This document shows positions 47,158-58,384 of a stretch of 64,000 nt of DNA, one piece after another. Below the pieces are notes generated by a model. It was given only the letters and a program-made list of their open reading frames with translations, ran no database searches and was not told the origin of the DNA. This DNA is from Euborellia annulipes (Eukaryota; Arthropoda; Insecta; Dermaptera; Anisolabididae), in NCBI GenBank assembly GCA_023213315.1, contig JAKCPI010002591.1, positions 1 to 64,000 of the forward strand, written 5' to 3'. Position 1 is the first letter of the stretch, and every line of letters starts with the position of its first letter. The position numbers and the translations under genes are program-made.

Positions 47158-47200
47158 AGCTGGCCTGATGATGCTATAAATAGCGAAATCGATCGCCAAG
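47158..47200 (+). ncRNA. Hammerhead-ribozyme-like motif
   Basis: Core CUGAUGA at 47165-47171, stem II GCUA/UAGC, GAAA at 47184-47187, palindromic stem III AUCGAU, cleavage after C, stem I UGGC/GCCA. Mirror image of 46998-47041. Confidence 0.7.
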
Positions 47201-47481
47201 AGAATAAAAATATTATTAAAGATAAATATCTGACGTCTAGTTATTTTTAAATTTAATAAACTTACCTCTTCATCATGTGCACGTCAGAAATGGAGGAATA
47301 TATTCAACATAGTTAATAAAATTTAATTTCTATCGTACTAAAAAATAATTTTTTAATAAACAAGAGTTTTTTTTTTTAAATGAATTTGAATCCCCTGGTA
47401 GAATATCAATTTCTCATATCAATGATATTATTTCAATTTTATTATCGCTTTTGGATTCGATTTCGATTAAAATCTAAAAAA

Positions 47482-47978
47482 TCTGGTGTGACTGGCGCAC
47501 AGCACACAACTTTCTCTTACCTTCGGTAATCGAAAGTTGTGTACTGTGCTTGTCACACCAGATTTTTTGTGTCGACATGTATTTAGTTCCCGACAGTAGG
47601 GTACAATTGAATTCAAGATGTAAAATTTATAAGTATGGGAAAATATTTATATTTTGATACCATGGCAACCATTTCTCTTATCTTTTCTATGGAGTACAAG
47701 AGTAAAGTGGTCTTCAGAAGATTTCAATCACAAAATGAGAATATACATTTTATAGAGAATCTAAAAAATAATTGATTTTTGAATTTTAAAAAAAATCGTT
47801 GGAGCAAATTTTGAGAAAATCGAAAAAAAACTGAAAAAGTGAATCAGTAAAGTGCTAGTACTTTTTGGTCGATTTTGTTCAAAAGCTTCGTGTCACGTCC
47901 CATGGGGGTGCCTAACTTAAATATAAAATTTCAACCTCCTGGCTCTTTTCGTTCTTGAGATATTTTGTTCACAGACAC

Positions 47979-48053
<75 letters not shown>

Positions 48054-48195
48054 CATGTCGCGAAAACCACTTTTTTGGATTCAGAGGACCTCAAAACGTG
48101 AAGATCCATCAAAATCTCGACATCGAATTTTTGACATGAATCCAATACTTTCTCTCTATATATATATTACATATATACATAGGTAAGAGAAAGTA
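47482..48195 (-). mobile_element. Full-length HINE-like element
   Basis: 714 bp from the hairpin TCTGGTGTGACTGGCG to GGTAAGAGAAAGTA, with a CA run at 47984-48049 in the microsatellite position. Flanked by A-runs without clear TSD. Confidence 0.85.
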
Positions 48196-48930
48196 AAAAA
48201 ATAGTGAAGCATATTTTTTATATCTTGCTATAAATAATAAGAGACAATTGTCTTTTTTTCGTTTCCCTAACGAATATAGAATTAAATTAAACGATTTGGA
48301 AAAGAATCAATAAATGTTTAAAGAGAAAAAGATTATGTAAAATGGGTCAAATTGGATCTAATCTTTCTTGCAACTGACTAATAAAAAAAAGTGGCTCTTC
48401 ATCACATTCTGAATGGATCGTAGTGCCGATGCCAAAGGAGTCGAGTATGGAAAAAAAAATTGAGAGTGAAAAAGAGAGAAAAGATGAGAATTTTTTTATT
48501 CAACGTGGAGGTGAATTGAATGACTTATCATCTATAGTGATAAAAAAAAAATTCAAGAAAACGAGAAGATAAAAAAAAAAAACTATAATTTTTTGCAGTC
48601 AAGAGAAATATAAATATTTTTTTAATTTTATTTCATCTCTATTGGGAACCTTACATATCTCAAAACGCACACTACTTTATTTCCTTTCAGAATAAATAAT
48701 TAGACTGAATTGGAATTTTTGTCAAAATCTAAGTGCTTTTTTGCTTCCACGGTACCCACCTCCAACCAGGGAATCATAAAATCCTGTAAACCAGAGTTTG
48801 GAAAAAATTCAAGAACTGAATAGTTTTTGAAATAATCAAAGAAGAAAAAGACATTTTTCGTTAATTTTGAACAAAATCATACAGGTGTCATTAAAAAAGG
48901 TGTAAATATAAACAAATTCATTTACTTCAC

Positions 48931-49183
48931 ATTGGCCGATTTTGTTCAAAAACTTCGTGTCATGTCCCAGAGGTTAATATAAAATTTCAACCTTCTAGCT
49001 CTTTTCGTCACACTCAGACAGACAGACACACAAACACACAGACTGACCATGCTGCGAAAACCACTTTTTTGGATTCAGGGGACCTCAAAACGTGTATTAC
49101 CATCAAAATCGAATTTTTGACATGAAACCAATACTTCACTACTCTCTCGATATATTTACATATATGGAGGTAAGAGAAAAGTA
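48931..49183 (-). mobile_element. HINE-like element, 5' part
   Basis: GGCCGATTTTGTTCAAAAAC, CACTCAGACAGACAGACACA, GGGGACCTCAAAACGTG and GGAGGTAAGAGAAAAGTA are in family order; the 3' half is missing. Confidence 0.7.
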
Positions 49184-50114
49184 AAATCGGTGATTTTTCT
49201 CAAAAATTCGAAAAATTGCTCATGTTTTTACAAAAGCAAACTTTGATCAAAAAAATTATTTTTCCCTTTATTTTTAACGTAGGAGAAACGAAAATTTCAA
49301 ATGCAGAAGTCAGACCCAAAAATTGTGTTAACCTGTGTAATCCATATTCATTTATCTATTATTTTTCCCACATATCTTCTTTTTCATTTTTTTTTTCCTA
49401 AGGATGAATTTTTTAAGCATTCAGCAAGCTATAAATTATTGGAAAAGTTTTGCTTCGAAAGCATATTAAGACATTTTGATTATTAAGAGAGGATACTAAA
49501 ACAAGTTCATCTTTAGATTTCTAGCCATTTAGATAGGCTTTAAAACTCAAACTTATAAATCTTTTTCTTTTTAAATTAACAAGGGTTAAAGTCGAGATCA
49601 ATACCAATTAGGTAGACTGGCAGACTGGGGACTAAAATTGATTGTTACTTTAAAATAGTAACTCTCAAACTTTCGTCTTTCCATACCTAAAATGCAGTGT
49701 CGCGGTAACTTTTTATCTAGCTTGGAAATGTTTTATTTTAATTTTAGTTGTTTTATTTAACTTTAGTTGTGAAGGTAATTAGTATAGGATTTTTAAGGCC
49801 CCAAGAGCCGAAGCCTAATCGTTAAGATCATGGGCCATTTCATAAGGCTATACGCGATATTAATCACCATTAGCTCCCGCACGTGGTCATTTACGACATA
49901 GCCATCACACTCAAGAGTCACGATTTGCCGGCCCTAGGGGATCGAGGAAGACGGCCCACAGTTTGAGAACCGCTGTGTTAAAATTTAATTTAATATTCAT
50001 GCTCTTCTTTATTTTAAAGGTAAAAACAGTATTCGATACCGTAGTCTGCCAGAATTATTTGAGAGAGTTCAAATTTAATTGAATTCCAAACAAGTGTTAA
50101 CTTTATCGTATTTT

Positions 50115-50223
50115 TACTTTCTCTTACCTATGTATATATGTAATATATATAGAGAGAGAAAATATTGGATTATGTCAAAAATTCGATGTCGAGATTTTGA
50201 TGGACCTTCTTCTTGAGATCCCA
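50115..50223 (+). mobile_element. HINE 5' end fragment
   Basis: TACTTTCTCTTACC with its AT palindrome and TTCGATGTCGAGATTTTGAT. It is cut off where a mariner-like end fragment (CCCACCTGGAAGCTAGAG, about 50245) follows. Confidence 0.65.
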
Positions 50224-50800
50224 CAATTGAGCGCCACAATTAAGTTCCCACCTGGAAGCTAGAGCCTTAAGTATGATATATAGTGAAAATTGAAAAGGTA
50301 AAATAAAATAATCTGAACCCAATTGTATTTTACCTTTTCGGTGTTGATAAATTAATTGTCCGAAACTTGTTCTTTCTGCTTTTACCTTCAAAAACAGTTA
50401 GTTTATTACTGAATTCTGCCATGTACTCTTATTAATTTTAATTTTTCCTACATTAAGGGTGGGGAATCTCTTTTAAATGAAAGGTCCTATTCATTCTGGA
50501 AAATAGTGAAAAGGCCACACCCATCCTTTGAACCTCTAATTACTAAGTGAAAAATACTAATTTTCAATATTCTCATCACAATACATCCCTACTTTTCTTA
50601 TTAATATAAAATTAAAAAATATAATTTTAATGAAATGAAAATTTATTATTACCTGAGGTGAAATTTAAAATTGCCGAGGAGAAAACACAGGGCAGATTTC
50701 CCTTCTCTGCTCTAGTTAATATTAAATAATTTTACTCACCCCATGTTACAAATTATGGAATTTTATAAAAATATACTCCAATGACGGGTTGTCAGAGGAA

Positions 50801-50841
<41 letters not shown>

Positions 50842-51129
50842 ATGGAATATACGGTATATCTTTAAAATACTTTAAAATTGAAAAGAGTTAATAATTTTAT
50901 CATGGGCGTAGCCAGACATCTTGCTAGGGGGGGCCAACCCCTCGTTAGAGCGAGGGGGGTTGCAATTAATATATACATAGATTATTAATTATTTATTTAA
51001 ATAAAAAAAAAATTAAATTAATGTAGTGGATTGCGGCGTTAAAAAAAATTCCCAATGGGAAATATATATGGGGCATTCCACGCCAACTCGACCACTTCTG
51101 AACCCGACCATTTTTGATTTGGCTGAAAG

Positions 51130-52457
51130 TTTGTCATCTTTTTGTACCCTATTGAAAACGTGTTTGAGAATTTTTCAGATTTTACGACCCAGCCAAAAAA
51201 AAGTTATAGCATTTTCAAAAAACATCGATTTTTTTTTTAAATAACCGTAAAACTGTCAAAAATTAACTTATCGGGACGATTTTTTTTTGAAATTTTTGTC
51301 TTTAAATGTACTTTTCAGAAAAAAATATGACAAAATTTTACAGATTCATCTTGAACGTTTTTTTGACATTTTCGTAAAAAAACAAAAATTTCGGGATGAA
51401 TGACACTTTTTTTTAATTTTTTTTTTTTATAAAAAACTTTGATTTTTTCTACAATTGCTCTGAAAATTTCAGAGTGGGATTATTTCGCTTTCTATTTTTT
51501 TTTTTATTTTTTGAAAAAAAAAAATTTTTTTCTCCGCTTATTTATCATGATGGTGCTCTTAAATTCTTCCAGGATTGACTGAGATTCTAGAAAATTGAAG
51601 AAAAAAATAATAATAATAGTTAGGGGTGATGAAAGTCGAGAAAATTCCATTTATCCTGAAAAAATTAAAAATTAGTTGTGTATTCAACTACTGAAGTATT
51701 TGAAGCGTCAAGTAAAAGCTTAGAAACATGGGCGTAACTAGGGGGTGCGGGGGGCCTGGCTCTCCCAGAAAGCTCCTTGCCCCAAGAAAAATTGAGAAAA
51801 TATGGGGCTTTCCAGGCCCACCGGAAGATGGCTGGTCCCATGTCCCCCCCCCCCCCTTCTATTTTTCTTGGGGCAAGGAGCTTTCTGGGGAGAGCCAGGC
51901 CCCCTGGCACTCCCCTAGTTACGCCCATGTTTCTAAGCTTTTACTTGACGCTTCAAATACTTCAGTAGTTGAATACACAACTAATTTCTAATTTTTTCAG
52001 GATAAATGGAATTTTCTCGATTTTCATCACCCCTAACTATTATTATTATTATTTTTCTTCAATTTTCTAGAATCTCGGGCAGTCCTGGAAGAATTTAAGA
52101 GCACCATCATGATAAATAAGTAGAGAAAAAAAATAGAAAGCGAAATAATCCCACTCTGAAATTTTCAGAGCAATTGTAGAAAAAATCAAAGTTTTTTATA
52201 AAAAAAAAAAATTAAAAAAAAAGTGTCATTCATCCCGAAATTTTTGTTTTTTTACGAAAATGTCAAAAAAAACGTTCAAGATGAATCTGTAAAATTTTGA
52301 CATATTTTTTTCTGAAAAGTACATTTAAAGACAAAAATTTCAAAAAAAAAAACGTCCCGATAAGTTAATTTTTGACAGTTTGAAAATGCTATAACTTTTT
52401 TTTGGCTGGGTCGTAAAATCTGAAAAAATTCTCAAACACGTTTTCAATAGGGTACAA
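51130..52457. repeat. 1.3-kb near-perfect palindrome
   Basis: Sequence from about 51130 to 51828 is mirrored from 51829 to 52457 (AGTAAAAGCTTAGAAA against TTTCTAAGCTTTTACT; TTTACGACCCAGCC against GGCTGGGTCGTAAA). The centre carries inverted hAT-type termini CATGGGCGTAACTAGGGG (51727-51929). Flanks of this centre are inverted rather than direct repeats, so it is the palindrome centre and not a simple insertion. Confidence 0.85.
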
Positions 52458-53025
52458 ACAGCGGCGTAACCAGCCTTTGAGGGCGGGGGGGCGAAGCTCA
52501 ACTAGGGCGCCGATTTTCCAGGGGGCTCCGCCCCCTGGACCCCCTTGCTCGCCTTCGGCGAGCAATTGCCGCCTTCGGCGGGCAAATTTCTTGCATCCTG
52601 TAATTTCCTCAGCGAATTTGTTTATATTTACATGTTTTTTAATGACACCTGTGATTTGATTTTTCTTTGCTTTTACGAAAAATGTCGTTTTCTTCTGTGA
52701 TTATTTCAAAAACTATTCAGTTTTCGGAAAAATATCAAAGAATAAAAACTTTTTAAAATTGAGTATTTTATCATAGTATTACAAAGAAATTGAAAATTTC
52801 GAAATTTCTGAAAAAACTTATTAGGTAAAGTACTACTTCCAAGTGACGTATTTACTCCAAAAGTTGATAGAAATCTACAATTTTAGTGTAAGGAGCATAT
52901 ACCAAATTTCATCTATCTAGCTGCTTTGGTTTTTAAGCAATCGTGTTCACACACACACACACAGACGTAATTCCAAAAGAATATACGAGAAAGTCTCGGA
53001 GGAAGTCATTCCCCATTTTTTTTTT

Positions 53026-53163
53026 TAACACACACTTTTTTCCCATTCACACACACACACACAGTCTTTTCGGCAACTTAGGCCATATAAAACATTGACT
53101 TTGACATTTGGTATCCAAATGGCTTAAATAAAATCATCAGACTGCCTGGGATCCGAACCCCCG
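53026..53163 (-). mobile_element. SINE fragment
   Basis: Minus-strand tail (GTCTTTTCGGCAACTTAGGC) and body (TTTGGTATCCAAATGGCTTA) to the B-box region GGATCCGAACCC; the A-box side is replaced by the GC-rich patch. Confidence 0.65.
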
Positions 53164-53171
53164 ATTAGAGC

Positions 53172-53430
53172 CCTGCACGGGTACGGGTTGGCCCGTAGGC
53201 CCGTTACCCGCCCGGCCCGCGGACCGGGCCGGGCGGGCTTTGGAGGCCATGAAAAAATTACCGGCAGGTACGGGCGGGTAGCAAGTCTAAATAAACGGGT
53301 TTGGGCGGACGGGCATGCAAATGAAATTTAATTTAAAAATTGCTAGACATTCGTTCATTCATTCACTAAATCTCGGGCGGGAATGGGCGGATTTGAAAAA
53401 ATTCCGGGCGGGCTCGGGCGGGCCTGAAGA
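53172..53430. repeat. GC-rich degenerate CGGGC-word repeat
   Basis: Starts GCCCTGCACGGGTACGGG and iterates CGGGC/GGGCGG words, in sharp contrast to the AT-rich surroundings. It resembles one end of a hAT-type family with word-iterated termini; the right end is not recognisable. Confidence 0.5.
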
Positions 53431-53446
53431 ATGGTAAAAGCCCTTT

Positions 53447-53620
53447 CAATTTGAGAAAATCGAAAAAAACTGAAAAACTACATCAGTAAAATACTAGTAC
53501 TTTTTGGCCGATTTTGATTAAAAGCTTATTTTCACGGTCCCGGGGGGTGTTTAACTTAAATATAACATTTCAGTCTCATAGTTCAATTCCTTCATGTTTA
53601 AGAAAATTTTGAATTTCAAA
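53447..53620 (-). mobile_element. HINE internal fragment
   Basis: TTTGAGAAAATCGAAAAAAA, GTACTTTTTGGCCGATTTTG and TTCAATTCCTTCATG are in family order. Confidence 0.65.
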
Positions 53621-54237
53621 AAATTAAATATTAAGGCTTATACGAATCCTGAGTAAATCTCCACAGCCATAAAACATCAAATTAAGGCTTATATATTGCA
53701 AAATAAAAAAAAATTTTAATTATAAAGCCTCTATATACGTTATTTATTATTTTTGGAATTAAATTCATTTAAAATAGTAGAATTCAAGTTGTAATATAAT
53801 TTTAAAAGAAAACAATCTATTTTTTAAGACAATTGATGAAAAGAATATGATAAAATCACATTCGCTGGGCTATATTTTAAAGGCCGTAGGGCGCCTATGC
53901 CGGTTTCGGGGGGCGCCAAGGGCTCGATGCGCCTAGGGCGGGGGGGCTCGCGCCCCCCTCGCCCCCCCCTGGTTACGCCACTGGGTACAAAAAGATGACA
54001 AAGTTTCAGCCAAATCAAAAATGGTCGGGTTCAAAAGTGGTCGAGTTGGCGTGGAATGCCCCATATATATTTTAGGGCAAGCCAGGGGGCAAAGGCCCCT
54101 CCCTGCCTCCCCCTGGCTACGCCCATGAATTTTATTTAAACCCCGTCCCTTTTTATTTCAATTGGTTCAATTCAATTGAAATAAATTTTCGTCGTATGGG
54201 AAGGGGATCGAACCCCTAGAACAAGAAGAATGTACAG

Positions 54238-54372
54238 TGAGCGACACAAATAAGTCCCCACCTGGGAGCTACAGACAACAAAGCTTTAGTGTGCATGTGC
54301 CGTTTGGGCTGCCTAACTACAGGGCTTTACTTTCAATACTATTGCAATAGATGTATAATTAAAGAAATTTGT
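54238..54372 (+). mobile_element. mariner-like element end
   Basis: TA followed by CAGTGAGCGACACAAATAAG is a mariner-type terminus. The following CCGTTTGGGCTGCCTAACTA and GTATTGCAATAG-like words recur inverted around 58780-58800 and 62775-62830. Confidence 0.55.
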
Positions 54373-55088
54373 TTATAACAAATTATCAAAAAAACAATTG
54401 ACAACAGTAAATGACCATCGCAATAGAATTTACAGTCCTAACAAATTGAGTCTCGGTACTGTTAACGAAGCTGTTTTGGTCACAACCGAGAACTGGAAAA
54501 GATATAGAGCAATTAGTTAATTATTATTATTTAAATAAGCCTCGCTGACCCGCAGCGCTTCGAAACGTCAAATGTCAGAAGTATTCAAGCGTTTCTTCTT
54601 TTCGTTGACATAAGATGCTTCAGATTGTTTATATTTATGGTTATATTATTTATAATATTCGTATATTCCAATTCAATCTTATTTTTCTAAATACCGTACA
54701 TATTTTTACACAAACATACTTAATTCAATTTCTCTCTGCTGCACCTCCAAAAGTAACAAAAGGTATCAAGATTTAATTATTTTAAAAACATAAAATGATT
54801 GCAACTCATAAACTTGCTTTAAATTTCAATAATTTTATAAAAATATATACCTTAATTTGGGTTATAAGAAGTATTATTTAATAACTTAGTTGGAAAACAA
54901 CCATAAAGAGTTATTAGGACATTACATAAAATGTTCAAAGAGAAATTTTGTGGCTGCTTCATTGAAAGACTCCCTTAACAAAAACTTTTAGTTTTAAAAC
55001 TTAGACCAGCCCAAAATGCAGTACGCGCCCCAGCATTTCTTAAATCTGATTATTTTCAAATAGGATTTTTTTTTATCTCTGATTCCAG

Positions 55089-55442
55089 GAGAAATTCAAG
55101 CGCGAGTTCAAACAACGATGTCCATTTCGCACTCGGAAATGGATTTCGTCAACGGCTACCGACAGCGTTGACTTAGATAAACTACCAAGTATGCGATATT
55201 CTGCAGCTAGTTGCGGTGTCGCAGGAGGTTGGTCCAGACCTGGTTCTGCCCGATGGAATCATCATCACGCCGCCAATAGTTTCTACCGTGGAGTCTCAGT
55301 ACGAGGAGGTGTAACAACACAACCAGTTGCATCCACCCGAGAACCACATCAGACTTCATCCTCCGGTGGTGGTGATAATGGTGGCGGAGTCGATGTCGAA
55401 CTCTATGTGTTTCCCGATATTGACACTCCGAACAAGTGTTAA
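55089..55442 (+). CDS. Lkr: Leucokinin receptor, last coding exon (C-tail)
   Basis: Acceptor GATTCCAG; the exon continues in phase 0 with EKFKREFKQRCPFRTRKW, the amphipathic helix 8 and a Cys that could be palmitoylated. A Ser/Gly/His-rich cytoplasmic tail follows, ending DIDTPNKC and stop TAA at 55440-55442; 117 codons in all. EKFKREF after TM7 is strongly conserved in kinin receptors, whereas the rest of the tail is lineage-specific, so only the start of the exon supports the assignment. GC content is clearly higher than in the introns. An ATG-initiated frame at 55191 is only the inner part of this exon. Confidence 0.88.
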   Translation, partial: EKFKREFKQRCPFRTRKWISSTATDSVDLDKLPSMRYSAASCGVAGGWSRPGSARWNHHHAANSFYRGVSVRGGVTTQPVASTREPHQTSSSGGGDNGGGVDVELYVFPDIDTPNKC

Positions 55443-55635
55443 CTGTGCTGGTGTTCTCTTCTCTCCTACATTTTAAGCAGCAACGTGGAATGAAAGAAGC
55501 ATGGATCATACATCATCGATATATTCCAAAAACTCTGTTGAGTGTTGTTTATTTATTTATTTTATTTTTATATATCAACAGTCCAATTATAAATTTTTCT
55601 CAGGCTTTGAAAACCACCATATTTTGCATTTGCCC
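55443..55635 (+). other. Receptor 3' UTR, start
   Basis: Follows the stop codon directly. The polyadenylation site cannot be fixed: AATAAA-like words lie at 55794 (inside a SINE tail) and 56850. Confidence 0.5.
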
Positions 55636-55800
55636 ATGACCCGTGGCTCAGAGAGAAGACATTAGCTTCTCGTGCCTAGTCTCGGGTTCGTTTCCCGTCC
55701 TAAGCGAGAAAAATATATTTCATTTGAAATAATTATGGATGTGATCTAAATGTCCTTAGATGCCGAAAAAACCTTAAACAAATTTAAAAAAAAAATAAAC
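55636..55800 (+). mobile_element. tRNA-derived SINE
   Basis: Head GACCCGTGGCTCAGAGAGAA with A box and TCTCGGGTTCGTTTCCCGTC with B box, then AAATGTCCTTAGATGCCGAA and an A-rich tail. It may lie in the receptor 3' UTR. Confidence 0.65.
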
Positions 55801-57571
55801 TTATAGTTCTTTAGTTAAAAAATCCACTACTAAACATTCTATGCTATGACCTGGAAGACCAAAATATAATTTTTTTTAAATGTCGAATTTATTATACAAT
55901 TTTTTCCATTTAATTTGTTTCGAATGCATTAAACCTCCGATCAAATTAATTATTATTACTCTGATAACCATATAATAATGTGTATCCATATATTACGTAA
56001 TTTAATACATTGCAGATAACTGCAGATATTTTAGAACAAAAACATTATTAAGTCTTTAAGATTTGGATAAATTGATTGTTTATATGAGAAATTTTACCCA
56101 GCGGACCGCTATAAGACATATTTAACTAAAAAATAATAAAATCCCCAAGATGAAAAGACTGGAAAATTATGGTACTTGAAGTCTCTTCTTATCTGACTGT
56201 CCTTTTGGTCATCTATATAGTCCCTAAGGCAATTTTATTTTCTATCTGTCAGTGGCCCTTATTGTGAAAATTTATACCAAAGTTTAAAAGAAAACGTAGA
56301 GTTGGAAAACTCAATCAGAGGCGGCCTGAGAGCAAAATGCTGTGTGGACAAATATGAAGTTTGGCAATGAGAGTTGTTGAGTAAAACATATTGTATCTGA
56401 TTTCTTGTTCTCTCAAGTAACATTTTATTTGTTAAACAAAAGTTATACAAATTTAATTTCCATTGAAAAGTCCATAATACCTAAATTTTTACTATGTAAG
56501 AATGTAAGATTTTTATTATTTTTCTCTTTTCGGCGCTCCCAAGAAAACCGCACGTGTGCCTGTGCCACCGCATTTATGCCGGTCCTGAACTAAAGAAAGC
56601 TAAATGAAAAATTCTAATTGGACAGATGATATTTATTATGTACATAAAAGACTATTTCTCCTATTTGATCAGCAAAATAGTGGGGTTTTTTTAATCCGAT
56701 TTCGGTTGTTAGATTAGAATTTTTAGTTTTTATTGTTGATATATTTATAATTTTTTTTTAAGAAAAAAATCCCAAAACCTTTTCATACACTTTCTAATTG
56801 AAATACAAATGTCGACTTAATTAAAAGCATTCTGGGAAATTCATAAAAAGAATAAATATGGACAACATTATTAAGGAGTCATACTCTTTTCACCTCTACC
56901 TCAAGGAATCGCCACATTTTTTGGTTCATTTACTTTTTTCTGTTTGAAAGATACTTTTATATTCCATGGCTTGAAAAATTTGAATGCTGCCTTTTTGTGT
57001 ATTTCTCAGAATGATTTTTTTAAAAATTTCTTTATGCATTCAAAAATACATTTATTTTTTAAATCTTAATTATATATTATTTTACAAAATTTGTATTTTA
57101 ATTAAATAGAATTTGATGAAAGAAATGGTTTTGGACTGTGAATTTAAACAAGCAATAGATTTTTAAATAGGTGTTTTTTTTTATTTTATTTACAATATTA
57201 AGCTCAATATTTTAATTAGAACGGAATTACTAATAAAATAAAACAATATTTTGTTTATATAATAATTAAAAATCATGTCTTTTTAGGTATCTGAATTGAA
57301 TTGGTTTGTCTTCTATGATGTCATCGTTTCGTTTCACTTCTTGAAGAATTGCACTCACTTTTACACATTATAATAATCAATGAGCACTCAAATGGCAAAA
57401 AAAAAACTCCCGGAATACCCAAAATTCAATCTGTAAATAAAAATAGAAGAAAAAAAAAACAGGTACCCAAAAAATTATTATTTAGGGCAAACTATTTGGG
57501 ATATTAAATTTAAGGGAAAGGCGGAAGCAGCCAGAAAATAAGTCATTTCAGTTCAATTTTATTGTTCCATC
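55801..57571. other. No gene or repeat recognised
   Basis: AT-rich sequence downstream of the receptor; may contain part of its 3' UTR. Open frames here are short and unsupported. Confidence 0.4.
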
Positions 57572-57821
57572 TAGGGATGAAACGATACGAGTAAATACAA
57601 GTACTTACTCGATACTTTTCTTTCGATACCAAGTACTTTTGGAATCGATACTTTGGGATCGAGTACCAAGTAAGTATCGGTCAAAAATACTCGTATCGAT
57701 ACTCGGTCCACGTACACGATGATTAGTTAGGTCGGAGGAACATTTACCTACATTTGTTCTTATTTACAATGAAATGGTATGTACAGTGAAAGATTAAATA
57801 AAAAACTTTTATTTAATTTCT

Positions 57822-57870
57822 ATTTATCGACGTTTCGGTCTCCAATCGCTACCTTCATCAGGTCAAATAT
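57822..57870 (-). ncRNA. Hammerhead-ribozyme-like motif
   Basis: Minus strand: CUGAUGA, A, short stem II GGU/ACC, GAAA, ACGU, C. The conserved core is intact; stem I pairs imperfectly. Confidence 0.55.
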
Positions 57871-57982
57871 TGTCAATTATACACGATCTTAGGTATTTTA
57901 ATATTCATTGCAATTAAAAATATATAATTGATTTTTACTTTGATATGTACAAAAATATTATCATATACTTGCTACTCGGAGG

Positions 57983-58030
57983 TCTCCGATGATGAAGGTC
58001 GTGATTGACGACCGAAACGTCAGCAAATAG
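57983..58030 (+). ncRNA. Hammerhead-like motif with altered core
   Basis: AUGAUGA replaces CUGAUGA; stem II GGUCGU-GAUUG-ACGACC is six perfect pairs, then GAAA, ACGU, C. The C3 change should prevent cleavage. Confidence 0.45.
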
Positions 58031-58384
58031 AAATTAAATAAAAGATCTTTTATTTAATCTCCTGGCTGCAAAGTTTTTGCTTATTTTTAATTGTACGAAA
58101 AATTGACCGATACGAGTAAGTATCGATACTTTTCAATCGATACCGAGTAGGTACTCGATACTTTGCGACCGATACCTGTATCGAGTAAAAGTATCGATAT
58201 CTCAGTGGTATCGTTTCATCCCTAGTTCCATCATCAGGCTTTCAAGATTGTTTATAATACGGAAGGATGGGACAATGAAATTGACCCGAAATATCTCATT
58301 TATTTGTTTTATCAACAGAGGCAAATTATCTTTTTGAAAAGAAATATAAGTAAACTTTTATTCAATTCTGTGACGAGGTTTTGG

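Larger units (their letters stand above)
46943..47309. mobile_element. Palindromic hammerhead element with 11-bp TSD
   Basis: TAGTTAATAAA repeats at 46932-46942 and 47310-47320. Arms of about 150 bases are inverted around 47095, each with an intact hammerhead motif. The right side carries an extra tail TTTAATAAACTTACCTCTTC. Confidence 0.8.
52459..53983. mobile_element. Nested hAT-like element, TSD GGTACAAA
   Basis: CAGCGGCGTAACCAG and (minus strand) CAGTGGCGTAACCAGG ends; GGTACAAA repeats exactly at 52451-52458 and 53984-53991. The 1525-bp interior holds a SINE fragment (53026-53163), a GC-rich patch (53172-53430) and a HINE fragment (53447-53620). Confidence 0.9.
50901..54127. mobile_element. 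3.2-kb hAT-like palindromic element, TSD AATTTTAT
   Basis: Termini CATGGGCGTAGCCAG at both inverted ends; AATTTTAT repeats exactly at 50893-50900 and 54128-54135. The interior is a large palindrome (for example GGGGCATTCCACGCCAACTC at 51070 and its complement near 54045) centred near 51828. The right arm is interrupted by 52459-53983. No transposase frame was seen. Confidence 0.88.
36313..55088 (+). other. Receptor intron (18.8 kb) filled with mobile elements
   Basis: GTGAGT donor and GATTCCAG acceptor. It holds most of the hammerhead palindromes and two nested hAT complexes. Stretches without an assigned repeat (38620-39880, 41020-41990, 43250-43800, 45480-46720, 48200-48930, 49190-50110, 54380-55088) are AT-rich with no recognised exon. 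A GC-richer patch at 44590-44800 ends in a CT run. Confidence 0.75.
57572..58224. mobile_element. hAT-like element with GATAC word arrays, TSD GTTCCATC
   Basis: Inverted termini TAGGGATGAAACGATAC; GTTCCATC repeats exactly at 57564-57571 and 58225-58232. Both ends iterate CGATAC/GTATCG words. A hammerhead pair lies in the middle (57822-58030). Confidence 0.9.

Noticed and set aside
51665..51991. Open frames of 63-87 residues on both strands
   Set aside because: They lie across the centre of a palindromic hAT-like element and mirror each other.
57541..58245. Additional hammerhead core (CUGAUGA on the minus strand at about 58240) split by the hAT element
   Set aside because: After joining across the TSD, stem II has two mismatches and no convincing stem III or cleavage site follows GAAA.
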